A stretch of 64,000 bases of DNA, taken from assembly GCF_001078055.1 (NCBI RefSeq), contig NZ_CP010777.1, positions 1,510,408-1,574,407 of the forward strand, given 5' to 3'. Source of the DNA: Rufibacter radiotolerans. Its GTDB lineage: Bacteria > Bacteroidota > Bacteroidia > Cytophagales > Hymenobacteraceae. The notes below the pieces were generated by a model. The model saw nothing but the letters and a program-made list of their open reading frames with translations, did no database searches and was not told where the DNA came from. Numbering within the stretch: the stretch's first letter is position 1; every line of letters begins with the position of its first letter. Both the position numbers and the translations under genes were made by a program. Shown here in pieces: positions 1 through 7,717 of this stretch.

Positions 1-1
1 A

Positions 2-244
2 CAGGAGCTGTTACCACGCCAGATGTTTGAGATTGCCATCCAGGCCGCCATCGGGCAAAAGATCATCGCCCGTGAAACCGTGAAAGCTTTGCGTAAAAAC
101 GTATTGGCCAAATGCTACGGTGGTGACATTTCCCGTAAACGGAAGCTCCTGGAAAAGCAGAAGAAAGGTAAGAAACGTATGCGCCAGGTAGGTAACGTGG
201 AGATTCCGCAAGAAGCCTTCTTAGCCGTTTTGAAGCTAGATTGA
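2..244 (+). CDS. lepA: Translation elongation factor 4 (LepA), C-terminal end only
   Basis: The window opens inside this gene; only about the last 80 codons are present. LepA is a ribosome-associated GTPase that back-translocates or remodels stalled ribosomes. The visible part is the LepA-specific C-terminal domain: a stretch reading [19 protein letters not shown], then [18 protein letters not shown], then the [19 protein letters not shown] tail that ends almost every bacterial LepA. The GTPase domain lies upstream of the window. A strong hairpin terminator follows 20 bases after the stop, so the gene ends its transcription unit. Confidence 0.95.
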   Translation, partial: QELLPRQMFEIAIQAAIGQKIIARETVKALRKNVLAKCYGGDISRKRKLLEKQKKGKKRMRQVGNVEIPQEAFLAVLKLD

Positions 245-263
245 TATATTCTTCCAATGACAC

Positions 264-298
264 AAAAAAGCCCCAGCTTAATAGGTTGGGGCTTTTTT
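264..298 (+). terminator. Intrinsic terminator after lepA
   Basis: Arms AAAAAAGCCCCA and TGGGGCTTTTTT pair perfectly around an 11-base loop and end in a run of six T. It serves the lepA transcript and, because of the A-run on the left, could work in both directions. Confidence 0.9.
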
Positions 299-331
299 GT
301 TATATTTAAAATGTAATCCTCTTCTCTGGTA

Positions 332-805
332 ATGCTCAAAGAAAAGCTAAAACTAGCTGCCTGGCTTTTAAATTCTATTGTCCTCCTGCTGACTTTGGTA
401 GTTGGTACATTAGCTTTTATACTAATGACAGATAAAGAGGCATTATTGGATCAAGAAAAAGAAGGGTGTGCCACAATAAATGAGGAACCTCTGGTTTGTT
501 TTAACATACCCGAAGAGGTGACAAAAAATGAAACTGGCAGAGCCCTTTACCAAACTAATTGCACCCCATGCCACGATTTCTATTCAACTGTTGTAGGCCC
601 ACCATTAGCAGGTATTCAAAATCGTCATTCCATTAAGTGGATTCATGCTTTTATAAGAAATTCAGCTGAAATGATAGACAGAAAGGATTCTGCAGCGGTA
701 TCCGTTTATCAGCTTTATGCTAAACAACAAATGCCAGCTTTTGCTTTTTCACAAGCTGAATTGGATTCCCTCTATGATTACGTAGCAGCCCAGCCCATTC
801 AATAA
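332..805 (+). CDS. Membrane-anchored class I c-type cytochrome
   Basis: 157 residues. A hydrophobic segment at about residues 10-32, without a clear signal cleavage site, should anchor the protein in the cytoplasmic membrane with the rest in the periplasm. The single covalent haem motif CTPCH is at residues 77-81, inside the usual cytochrome c fold (GRALYQTNCTPCH start; a methionine in QQMPAF is the likely sixth ligand near the C-terminus). It probably passes electrons in respiration; the partner cannot be told from the neighbours, since lepA upstream is separated by a terminator and carbonic anhydrase downstream is convergent. Base composition is more AT-rich than that of the flanking genes. 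Confidence 0.85.
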   Translation: MLKEKLKLAAWLLNSIVLLLTLVVGTLAFILMTDKEALLDQEKEGCATINEEPLVCFNIPEEVTKNETGRALYQTNCTPCHDFYSTVVGPPLAGIQNRHSIKWIHAFIRNSAEMIDRKDSAAVSVYQLYAKQQMPAFAFSQAELDSLYDYVAAQPIQ

Positions 806-965
806 CTACTAAAAGAGAATTGAAATTTAGGCGTTAATGGTTTTTAAACTGTTTTTATGTAAAAGAGCCCTAAACACCCAGTTCTAGGATTCTTCATTCC
901 TACATCATTCTAGATATACTTTATTGGTAAGCCGTTTAAGCGCTTCATCTAAAGCGCGTCATATT

Positions 966-996
966 GGTTCACAAGATCCTTCCAGGATGACGAAAA
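966..996. repeat. Partial copy of a TCATCC-type intergenic repeat
   Basis: Contains GATCCTTCCAGGATGAC, the same end sequence found in the longer elements at 30031-30126 and 59579-59743. Only one end is recognisable here, so it looks like a degenerate or solo copy. Confidence 0.5.
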
Positions 997-1016
997 GGGA
1001 GTAGGGTACCCTGGAA

Positions 1017-1655
1017 CTAGCTATTAGTGAGATTGTAAATATCCTTGATTTCCTCCAAAATCTGCCTGAAGTTGATTTCCAGATCTATGATTTTGCCGGT
1101 ATGGAGGTCAAATACCCAACCGTGTACCTCGGGGTAGCCAGTAGCTTGGTAACTCAATTGCATAGCGGCAGTTTTAATAACATTTGTGCATTGTTCTACC
1201 ACATTCAACTCTACCAAGCGCTCATAGCGGCGTTCCTGGTCTGTAATGGCATTCAATTCATTTTTGTGATGCCGATACACATCTCTAATGTTCCTGAGCC
1301 ACGGGTTTAATATACCCATGTCTTTGGGTTGCATGGCAGCCTTTACACCCCCGCAGTTGTAATGCCCGCAGACAATGATGTGTTTCACCTTTAGGTATTT
1401 AATAGCATAGTTCAGCACCGACATCACGTTCAGGTCCACGTTGTTGACCAGGTTGGCCACGTTGCGGTGCACAAAGGCCTCGCCAGGCCCTAAACCCATC
1501 ACTTCCTCGGCGGTTACCCGGCTGTCTGAGCAGCCAATATACAGGTATTCAGGGTTTTGCTCTTTGGCCAATTGGCTGAAAAAGTCTTTGTTACTGCCGG
1601 TTTTCTCCGCAATCCATTTACGGTTATTCTCAAATATCTCTTCGTATGAGGGCAT
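1017..1655 (-). CDS. Beta-class carbonic anhydrase
   Basis: 212 residues, the normal length for bacterial beta-carbonic anhydrases of the Can/CynT type. It interconverts CO2 and bicarbonate in the cytoplasm, supplying bicarbonate to carboxylases. The zinc ligands are visible: Cys42 in CSDSRV, His98 and Cys101 in GHYNCGG; Asp44 and Arg46 form the catalytic dyad. The start ATG follows an AT-rich stretch with no obvious ribosome binding site, as is normal in this phylum. It is a single-gene unit divergent from folD. Confidence 0.95.
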   Translation of the reverse strand: MPSYEEIFENNRKWIAEKTGSNKDFFSQLAKEQNPEYLYIGCSDSRVTAEEVMGLGPGEAFVHRNVANLVNNVDLNVMSVLNYAIKYLKVKHIIVCGHYNCGGVKAAMQPKDMGILNPWLRNIRDVYRHHKNELNAITDQERRYERLVELNVVEQCTNVIKTAAMQLSYQATGYPEVHGWVFDLHTGKIIDLEINFRQILEEIKDIYNLTNS

Positions 1656-1882
1656 AGCTCTTGAATAATTGATTTTTCGGTTCGTGGTAAAAGTAATAAT
1701 TAGTACTGAAATCCGCCGCTTGGGTTTTGACGGAGGTAACCCAATGCCAGGCCAAGCGGCTTTCCCTTCCTTCTACCGTTCACCTATTTAACAGGATTCT
1801 TCTTCTACTAGGGTATACCTAGGAAACGTCGCTGTTAGTTTAAATAACTAAAAAAAGAGCTGGCACTTTCCGTAAGGCCTTG

Positions 1883-1890
1883 TACTTTTG
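1883..1890 (+). promoter_or_regulatory. Candidate -7 promoter box for folD
   Basis: TACTTTTG fits the Bacteroidota -7 consensus TAnnTTTG and lies about 33 bases before the folD ATG. No good -33 TTTG is at the expected distance. The box overlaps an in-frame TTG that might otherwise be taken as the folD start, which argues for the ATG at 1924. Confidence 0.5.
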
Positions 1891-1923
1891 GGCCTTCGTA
1901 TCACTTCTTCATTTCCAGTACCT

Positions 1924-2805
1924 ATGATTCTGTTAGACGGAAAGAAAACCTCCGAAGCCATTCAAAGTGAAATTGCCGCCGAAGTAGCCCAAATAAAAGC
2001 CGAAGGAGGGAAAGCCCCCCACCTAGCTGCCATCCTGGTGGGCAACGACGGCGGGTCCATGACCTATGTGAACAACAAAGTACTGGCCTGTGAGCGCGTG
2101 GGCTTTGAGTCTACCCTCATTCATTATGACACTGAGGTAACCGAAGAAGAACTGTTAGCGAAGATCAAAGAGATTAACCAGGATGATACTGTTGACGGCC
2201 TGATTGTCCAGTTACCCCTTCCCAAGCACATCAACGCCAACCGGGTGCTGGAGGTAATGGACTATAAAAAAGACGTAGACGGGTTCCACCCGGTCAACGT
2301 GGGCCACATGGTAGTGGGCTTGCCATCTTACCTGCCGGCCACGCCCTACGGCATCATGGAACTCCTGGACCGCTATAAGATTGAGACCAAAGGCAAGCAT
2401 TGCGTAGTGGTAGGCCGAAGTAACATTGTAGGTCTGCCCGTGAGCATCCTTATGAGCAAGTGCACCTTCCCCGGCGATGCCACCGTTACCATCTGCCACC
2501 GCCACACCGTAGACCTGGCCTCCCACACCCGCCAGGCAGATATCCTGATTGTAGCCGTGGGCCAGCCCCTAATGATCAAGGCAGATATGGTGAAGGAAGG
2601 AGCCGTGGTCATTGACGTAGGCACCACCCGTGTGCCAGACGCCACCCGTGAAAGAGGCTGGCGCCTGCGCGGGGATGTGGACTTTGACAATGTGGCCTCC
2701 AAATGCAGCTACATTACCCCGGTTCCCGGCGGCGTAGGTCCCCTCACCATCTCCATGTTACTGAAGAACACCCTTCGGGCCGCTAAGAAAGAAGTACACG
2801 CGTAA
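1924..2805 (+). CDS. folD: Bifunctional methylenetetrahydrofolate dehydrogenase / cyclohydrolase FolD
   Basis: 293 residues from the ATG at 1924. A longer frame from a TTG at 1888 would run through the promoter box, and family members start at MILLDGK-type sequences, so I use the ATG. FolD oxidises 5,10-methylene-THF to 5,10-methenyl-THF with NADP and hydrolyses it to 10-formyl-THF for purine synthesis. Visible signatures are the [14 protein letters not shown] segment with the catalytic lysine, QLPLPKHIN, the nucleotide-binding [16 protein letters not shown], and the C-terminal PGGVGPLT. Monocistronic; ends in an unusually long perfect hairpin. Confidence 0.97.
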   Translation: MILLDGKKTSEAIQSEIAAEVAQIKAEGGKAPHLAAILVGNDGGSMTYVNNKVLACERVGFESTLIHYDTEVTEEELLAKIKEINQDDTVDGLIVQLPLPKHINANRVLEVMDYKKDVDGFHPVNVGHMVVGLPSYLPATPYGIMELLDRYKIETKGKHCVVVGRSNIVGLPVSILMSKCTFPGDATVTICHRHTVDLASHTRQADILIVAVGQPLMIKADMVKEGAVVIDVGTTRVPDATRERGWRLRGDVDFDNVASKCSYITPVPGGVGPLTISMLLKNTLRAAKKEVHA

Positions 2806-2863
2806 CCCACTTATAAAAGAAAAGCCGCTCTGTTTTAGAGCGGCTTTTCTTTTATAAGTGGGT
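2805..2863 (+). terminator. Very long perfect hairpin terminator of folD
   Basis: Two 26-base arms (2805-2830 and 2838-2863) are perfectly complementary around the loop TGTTTTA. The core is AAAAGCCGCTC/GAGCGGCTTTT with a TTTTCTTTTA tract on the 3' side. The stem starts on the last base of the folD stop codon. Confidence 0.9.
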
Positions 2864-2930
2864 AGTTGTTGGTTGTTAGTGTTTAGTTGTTAGGGGAAGT
2901 TTTGAAGGAATATCAGTCTTCAGTATTTTA

Positions 2931-2968
2931 CGTTTTGGGCCTGTTTTCTGAAAAACGGCCTCAAAACG
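2931..2968. repeat. GTTTT palindrome, copy 1
   Basis: CGTTTTGGGCCTGTTTTC, a short centre, then the near-complement ending TCAAAACG. Imperfect member of the interspersed palindrome family described in the findings. Confidence 0.75.
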
Positions 2969-3071
2969 CAATAACGTGGTTCCTTCTCCCTCAGGGAGAA
3001 GGGTAGGATGAGGGGAATTGCTCCCAACTGAAAAGAAAGAATTCCTCAGAAGAACCGGGGCATATATTCAG

Positions 3072-3144
3072 GTAGGGGCAATCCCTTGTGGTTGCCCTTC
3101 ACGTATGCTACCGTATTAGGGCAACCACAAGGGATTGCCCCTAC
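3072..3144. repeat. 27-bp inverted repeat
   Basis: Arms 3072-3098 and 3118-3144 are perfectly complementary (core GGGGCAATCCCTTGTGG), separated by 19 bases. The stretch 2864-3405 holds this element, other short repeats and no credible gene. Confidence 0.9.
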
Positions 3145-3252
3145 ATCAAATTCCAAATTTTGTTACCCTTTCCTGCACAGCACTTGCTTAGAAGACCTCG
3201 TAGCGTACGCAGCTCCTGCGAGCGTCTGGGCCAATAACCCTCAATGCATCTT

Positions 3253-3294
3253 CTCCTGTGTAAACACCCCCTTCGCCCCCTCAAGGGGGGAGTC
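3253..3294 (+). repeat. CTCCTGTGTA...GAGTC intergenic repeat
   Basis: Starts CTCCTGTGTAAACACCCC and ends CCCTCAAGGGGGGAGTC. A second copy lies in the opposite orientation at 12857-12902. Confidence 0.6.
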
Positions 3295-3316
3295 ACTTTG
3301 TAGCAAGCGGTAATTG

Positions 3317-3355
3317 CGTTTTAAGCCTGTATTCTGGAAAATAACTCCAAAACAG
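3317..3355. repeat. GTTTT palindrome, degenerate copy
   Basis: CGTTTTAAGCCTGTATTC with a poorly matching right half ending in CCAAAACAG. Outer boxes are kept, inner pairing is decayed. Confidence 0.5.
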
Positions 3356-3405
3356 AAAACCTCCTTTATCCATCCTCCTAATCACTAACACCCAATCACT
3401 AACAA

Positions 3406-4725
3406 CTACATCGTCCCTACCTTATGCTTTTGTCTGAGCAGCAGGGCCAGTGAGGCGTAGTCGTTGGGGAGTTCCGTTACTTGTTTGGTTTTACCCATAA
3501 AAGCCTGGAGCTGCGCGGGTAACTCAATTTCCTCGCCCAGCACTTCTTCCATGCTTTCCTTGAATTTGGCAGGGTGGGCGGTTTCCAGGAAAATGCCTTG
3601 GGTGCCTAGTTTTGGGAGTTCCTGTTTCAGGCCCAGGTAACCAATGGCGCCGTGGGGATCTAGCGAATAGCCTTTAGTTTGGTAAAGGTGTCTGATGGCG
3701 TGTTTAATGGCCTCGTCATCGGCCCAGAACCCTTTCACTACCTGTTGCAGGTCTTCTAATTCCTGGCTGAACAGTTCCAGTATGCGGGGGAAGTTGTTGG
3801 GGTTGCCCACGTCCATGGCGTTAGCGATGGTCGACACCGATGGCGCAGGGCGGTATACACCGTTGGCTAGGTAATCAGGGACTATTTTATTGAGGTTGGT
3901 AGTAGCCAGGAAATACGTGACCGGCAGGCCCATGCGGTAGGCCAGCAAGCCCGCCGCCAGATTCCCGAAGTTGCCGCTGGGCACGGCAATGGTCAGATCC
4001 TGACCTTCGGGGTTCAGCTTTTTCCACTGGCCCCAAGCATGGAAGTAATACACCATTTGCGGCAGCCAGCGGGCCACATTGATGGAGTTCGCCGAAGACA
4101 AATTCATTTCCTGGTTCAATTCCTCGTCTGAGAAAGCCTGCTTGACTAGGGCCTGGCAGTCATCAAAGGTTCCTTCTACGCCCACGGCACTAATGTTCTG
4201 CCCCAGCGTGGCAAACTGCATTTCTTGAATGGCGCTTACGCCGTCTACCGGGTATAGCACCACCACGTCAATGTTTTCCAGGCCCAAAAAGCCATTGGCC
4301 ACGGCGCTTCCGGTATCCCCGGAGGTAGCCACCAGCACCGTGATCGGCTGGTCTGGTTCCGCGAAGGCCTGCAGGCACCGTGACATGAAACGGGCGCCCA
4401 CGTCTTTGAAGGCGCAGGTGGGGCCATGGAACAACTCCAGCGCATACACGCCTTCCTCCACGGCCACCAGCGGAATAGGGAACGTGAAGACCTCCGCGCA
4501 GATTTTCTTTAGGTTTTCCTCTGGAATATCCGGGGCCACAAAGGCCTTCAAAACCTCAACCGCAATGTCGTGCAGCGAAAGGAAGGGGAGTTGAGCAAAA
4601 AAGGAGGCGGGTAGGGCAGGGATTTCCTTCGGAAAGAAAAGGCCTTTGTCTTTGGGGAGGCCCTTGATCACGACTTCTTTGAAGCTTAGTTCTTTGGACT
4701 GGCCGTTGGTGCTGTAGTAGTTCAT
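3406..4725 (-). CDS. thrC: Threonine synthase
   Basis: 439 residues, full length. A PLP enzyme that turns O-phosphohomoserine into threonine, the last step of the pathway. The PLP-binding lysine is Lys107 in CAFKDVGARF; the phosphate-binding loop appears as SGDTGSAVANGF and the second glycine-rich loop as VPSGNFGNLAAG. N-terminal MNYYSTNGQSKELSF is typical of the E. coli ThrC type. Its ATG overlaps the thrB stop by four bases (ATGA), so the two are translationally coupled. Last gene of the thr operon. Confidence 0.97.
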   Translation of the reverse strand: MNYYSTNGQSKELSFKEVVIKGLPKDKGLFFPKEIPALPASFFAQLPFLSLHDIAVEVLKAFVAPDIPEENLKKICAEVFTFPIPLVAVEEGVYALELFHGPTCAFKDVGARFMSRCLQAFAEPDQPITVLVATSGDTGSAVANGFLGLENIDVVVLYPVDGVSAIQEMQFATLGQNISAVGVEGTFDDCQALVKQAFSDEELNQEMNLSSANSINVARWLPQMVYYFHAWGQWKKLNPEGQDLTIAVPSGNFGNLAAGLLAYRMGLPVTYFLATTNLNKIVPDYLANGVYRPAPSVSTIANAMDVGNPNNFPRILELFSQELEDLQQVVKGFWADDEAIKHAIRHLYQTKGYSLDPHGAIGYLGLKQELPKLGTQGIFLETAHPAKFKESMEEVLGEEIELPAQLQAFMGKTKQVTELPNDYASLALLLRQKHKVGTM

Positions 4726-5684
4726 GCCTGCGCGGGTTGTAAGAGAGATTGTTCCACTAACCGAACCCCTTGGTCGGGTACTTGAGATACGTAGGTTTTG
4801 GTGTCTATGCCGCTGTGGGCGTACACTTTTTCCATGGCCTCCTGCACCGCCTGGGCCTGGGCCAAGGTAGCCGACAAGGCGAAAATAGAGGGCCCAGAGC
4901 CAGAGATACCGGCGCCCAGGGCCCCAGCGGCCAGCGCGGCGGCTTTCACCTGGTGGAATAGCGGGATAAGAATGGAGCGCTCGGGTTCAAAGATCTCGTC
5001 ATGCAGGCTGCGGCCCAGCAAAGCGTAATCTTTCATTAACAGCCCCGCCATAAACCCGGCAAGGTTACCCCACTGGGTAATGCCTTTCTTTAACGGAATC
5101 TCCTGCTTAAGAATGCTTCGAGAAAGAGACGTTTTCAACTCAATCTGGGGGTAGAGAATAGTGCAATACAGGTCCAAAGGCACGCCCAACGGAACCACAT
5201 CCAGCGGGGAATAGTCCCGCACCAGCACAAAACCACCCAGCAGAGAAGGGGCCACATTGTCGGCGTGGGCCGAGCCGGAGGCTTTTTTCTCGCCTTCCAT
5301 GGCGTACAGCACCAGTGCCTGGGTAGTAAAGGGCTTTCCCAGCAGTTCATTTACCGCAAAGGCCGCCGCTGCCGAACTGGCCGCGCTGCTGCCCAGGCCA
5401 CTGCCCACCGGCATTCCTTTGTGCAGCTGCATTTCCAGGCCATGGGTGATATGGAGGTCAGTGAGCATTTTGTGGGCCACCACGCCAATTACGTTCTCCG
5501 TGGGGTCACTGGAAAGCCCGTCAATGCCATGGATGGCAGTAATGGTAATGCCTGGTTGTTCTGTTTTACGGGCCCATACCTCATCGCCGGGCTGGTCCAG
5601 GGCAAAGCCCAGGACGTCAAAGCCGCAACAGACATTGGCCACGGTGGCCGGGGCGTAGGCTTTGATAAATTCGTTGTTTTGCAT
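4722..5684 (-). CDS. thrB: Homoserine kinase (GHMP family)
   Basis: 320 residues. Phosphorylates homoserine with ATP to give the threonine synthase substrate. The GHMP ATP-binding loop PVGSGLGSSAASSAAA is clear, as are the N-terminal APATVANVCCGFDVLGFAL and the C-terminal glycine-rich GAGISGSGPSIFAL motif. Middle gene of the aspartate kinase-thrB-thrC operon, with a gap of about 120 bases upstream and a four-base overlap downstream. Confidence 0.97.
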   Translation of the reverse strand: MQNNEFIKAYAPATVANVCCGFDVLGFALDQPGDEVWARKTEQPGITITAIHGIDGLSSDPTENVIGVVAHKMLTDLHITHGLEMQLHKGMPVGSGLGSSAASSAAAAFAVNELLGKPFTTQALVLYAMEGEKKASGSAHADNVAPSLLGGFVLVRDYSPLDVVPLGVPLDLYCTILYPQIELKTSLSRSILKQEIPLKKGITQWGNLAGFMAGLLMKDYALLGRSLHDEIFEPERSILIPLFHQVKAAALAAGALGAGISGSGPSIFALSATLAQAQAVQEAMEKVYAHSGIDTKTYVSQVPDQGVRLVEQSLLQPAQA

Positions 5685-5802
5685 GGTAGAAGGTGCTGGT
5701 AGCTGGCGCTGGATTTAAGCTTTTGGGCCAAGCCAATGCTTTGTTTTATGGTTTGAATAGAAACTTAACCTTAGATTAATTGATAGCCTAAAATTCAATA
5801 GG

Positions 5803-7209
5803 TTATGCAAATGCTTCTTCCGTTTCTTTTACCGGTAAAAAGAACCGGTCATGAAGCAGGTTCACGGCACGGTGCGCGTCCTGGGTGCTGAGTACCACGG
5901 AGATGATCCGTTCGGTAGCTCCCTGAGCAATAGCCCTGATATTGATCTCATTATCGCCTAAAAGGGAGAAGGCTTTGCCGGCTATACCGGGCTGTTTGAT
6001 CATGCCGTTGCCCACTAGGGCCACAATGCTCATAGGCGTTTCCAAACTCACGGGGTTCAGGAGTCCCTGGGCCATGTCGTCGGCAAATTCCTGACTTATG
6101 GCCTGTACGGCTTTCTGGCCATCGGCTTCGGCTAAGCCCAGGGTAATGCTCTGCTCTGAGGAGGACTGCGTGATAAAGTAGATGTTGATGTTCTCGGTGG
6201 CCACTGCTTTGAACAGGCGCATGGCCACGCCCGGTACGCCCACCATGCCGCTGCCACTCACGGTGAGTACCGCCATATGGTCTATGCAGGAAATTCCTTT
6301 CACGTGCTGCGCGCTAGGGGCTGGGGTTGCGGAGATCAAGGTGCCCTTGTGGCTGGGGTTGAAGGTGTTTTTCAATACCAAGGGAATTTTGGCCGCGACC
6401 AGTGGGGCAATGGTAGGGGGGTACAAGACCTTCGCCCCGAAATACGCCAGCTCCATGGCTTCCTCGTAGCTGAGCTCTTCAATGGAATAGGCGGCCGCGG
6501 CTTTGCGGGGATCGGTGGTGTACATTCCGTCTACGTCTGACCAGATCTCCAGCAGGTCTGCCTGCATAGCCGCGGCATAAAGCGAGGCGGTATAGTCAGA
6601 GCCGCCCCGGCCCAGCACGGTAGTCTTGCCTTCCGCGGAGCGTGAGATAAATCCCGGAGCCACCATTAATGAAGCTTCCGGCAATTGGTTCTGCATGCGG
6701 CGGTAGGTTTCCTTCAGGTTGACTTTGGCATTCAGGAAATTGGCATCGGTTTGGATGTACTCGCGGCTGTCCAGCAACACATTGGGCAGGCCGTGGTGCT
6801 GCAGGGCCACCGAGACCAGCGCTGAGGAAAGCAACTCGCCGTAGGCCATCACACGGGCCCTGGTGCTGTCACTGAGCTCATCCAGCAGGTAAACGCCTTT
6901 GGTCACGTCCTCCAACTCGCGCAGAATCAATTTGATCTTGCCCTTTATCTCAATCTGCTGGCTCATGGGCACCAATTCCTCAATGGCCTGCATGTGCTTG
7001 GTTTCCAGGGTCTGGATCACCTCCTGGTATGCGGGGTCATGCGCAGAAGCTTTTTGGTACAGCGTAATGAGCAGGTCGGTCACTTTAGACATCGCTGATA
7101 CAACCACTATTTTTCTCTCTGAGGCGTCTTTGGCCCCCACAATGGAAATTAACTGACGGATGGCTTCCGCGTTCGCCACGGAGGTGCCTCCAAATTTTAA
7201 TACCAGCAT
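5803..7209 (-). CDS. Monofunctional aspartate kinase of the thr operon
   Basis: 468 residues. Catalyses the first step of the aspartate pathway (Asp to aspartyl phosphate). The kinase signature KFGGTSVANAEAI is at the N-terminus, then GRGGSDYTAS, then two ACT repeats from about residue 310 (VSGSGMVGVPGVAMRLF and VGNGMIKQPGIAGKAF), the usual site of feedback inhibition. The sequence resembles the kinase half of bifunctional ThrA and ends about where the homoserine dehydrogenase half would begin; no such domain follows. The operon is preceded by a Thr/Ile leader peptide at 7303-7428. Symbol left blank because thrA and lysC conventions differ. Confidence 0.93.
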   Translation of the reverse strand: MLVLKFGGTSVANAEAIRQLISIVGAKDASERKIVVVSAMSKVTDLLITLYQKASAHDPAYQEVIQTLETKHMQAIEELVPMSQQIEIKGKIKLILRELEDVTKGVYLLDELSDSTRARVMAYGELLSSALVSVALQHHGLPNVLLDSREYIQTDANFLNAKVNLKETYRRMQNQLPEASLMVAPGFISRSAEGKTTVLGRGGSDYTASLYAAAMQADLLEIWSDVDGMYTTDPRKAAAAYSIEELSYEEAMELAYFGAKVLYPPTIAPLVAAKIPLVLKNTFNPSHKGTLISATPAPSAQHVKGISCIDHMAVLTVSGSGMVGVPGVAMRLFKAVATENINIYFITQSSSEQSITLGLAEADGQKAVQAISQEFADDMAQGLLNPVSLETPMSIVALVGNGMIKQPGIAGKAFSLLGDNEINIRAIAQGATERIISVVLSTQDAHRAVNLLHDRFFLPVKETEEAFA

Positions 7210-7302
7210 AACAGATGGTGCTTTTGAATGATTGGAAAGGAAGGGTGCCCACAGGGGCTTAGATAGCCACCAAGGCTATACAGGACAGGACGATATGTGT
7301 AG

Positions 7303-7428
7303 CTATACCCCCGCAGGGGTAATAGTAATAATGGTACCCGTAAAGGAAATACCAAACCCAACGCAAACGCCAGCCTGACCCGTGATAACGGACCGGAAAG
7401 AAGAGGCTATGTGGCAGATTTGTCTCAT
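7303..7428 (-). CDS. Candidate thr leader peptide
   Basis: A 41-codon frame whose last twelve codons read TGTIITITPAGV before TAG: four Thr and three Ile codons in eight positions (residues 30-37). This resembles the Thr/Ile run of the enterobacterial thrL leader and sits 93 bases before the aspartate kinase start. Just after the stop, ATAGCC/GGCTAT forms a hairpin (7263-7279), and the stop region (ATAGC at 7302-7306) can compete for the same GCTAT. I do not see a strong U-tract terminator, so the mechanism is less clear than for phe and trp. The start ATG is the only in-frame one; no ribosome binding site is visible. Confidence 0.6.
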   Translation of the reverse strand: MRQICHIASSFRSVITGQAGVCVGFGISFTGTIITITPAGV

Positions 7429-7548
7429 TGGCGCCGGCAATATCTGAAAATAATTTAATGAAAGTGAAATAAAAATGTGAAAATTTTATAGACTAACGGT
7501 TGTTATTGCTAGTTTGGAAGTCATAAGGCAAATCTGTTCAGTATCTGT

Positions 7549-7556
7549 TACCTTTG
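7549..7556 (+). promoter_or_regulatory. Candidate -7 promoter box for queE
   Basis: TACCTTTG matches TAnnTTTG. No convincing -33 box is at the usual distance. It would give a 5' untranslated region of about 150 bases. Confidence 0.35.
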
Positions 7557-7571
7557 TACCCACAGATTTCT

Positions 7572-7637
7572 GCCCGTTGCTGCGGTTTGTTCCCATTTGG
7601 TTAAGATTTGGGGTACGGGGCAAACTAATAAGCGGGC
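7572..7637 (+). other. Possible folded 5' leader of queE
   Basis: Nested complementary segments: GCCCG (7572-7576) with CGGGC (7633-7637), GTTTG (7585-7589) with CAAAC (7621-7625), CCC (7592-7594) with GGG (7617-7619). I do not recognise a preQ1 riboswitch consensus, so this may be chance. Confidence 0.25.
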
Positions 7638-7665
7638 GGGGCTGTTACCTTATATAGCATTAAAC

Positions 7666-7705
7666 CTGTTTTGGGGCCGTTTTTCAGAAAACAGGCCTAA
7701 AACAG
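7666..7705. repeat. GTTTT palindrome, copy before queE
   Basis: CTGTTTTGGGGCCGTTTTTC, then GAAAACAGGCCTAAAACAG. Outer boxes pair; the inner stem has mismatches. Lies within 13 bases of the queE start. Confidence 0.7.
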
Positions 7706-7717
7706 AAAGAGGAGACG

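Noticed and set aside
1888-1923. TTG start for folD
   Set aside because: It overlaps the TACTTTTG promoter box, and FolD proteins begin at the ATG at 1924.
3086-3313. Open frame of 75 codons on the plus strand
   Set aside because: It runs through the inverted repeat and the CTCCTGTGTA repeat, with no coding-like composition or known domain.
7572-7637. preQ1 riboswitch before queE
   Set aside because: Stems can be drawn, but the compact preQ1-I or preQ1-II consensus is not seen; kept only as a weak structural feature.
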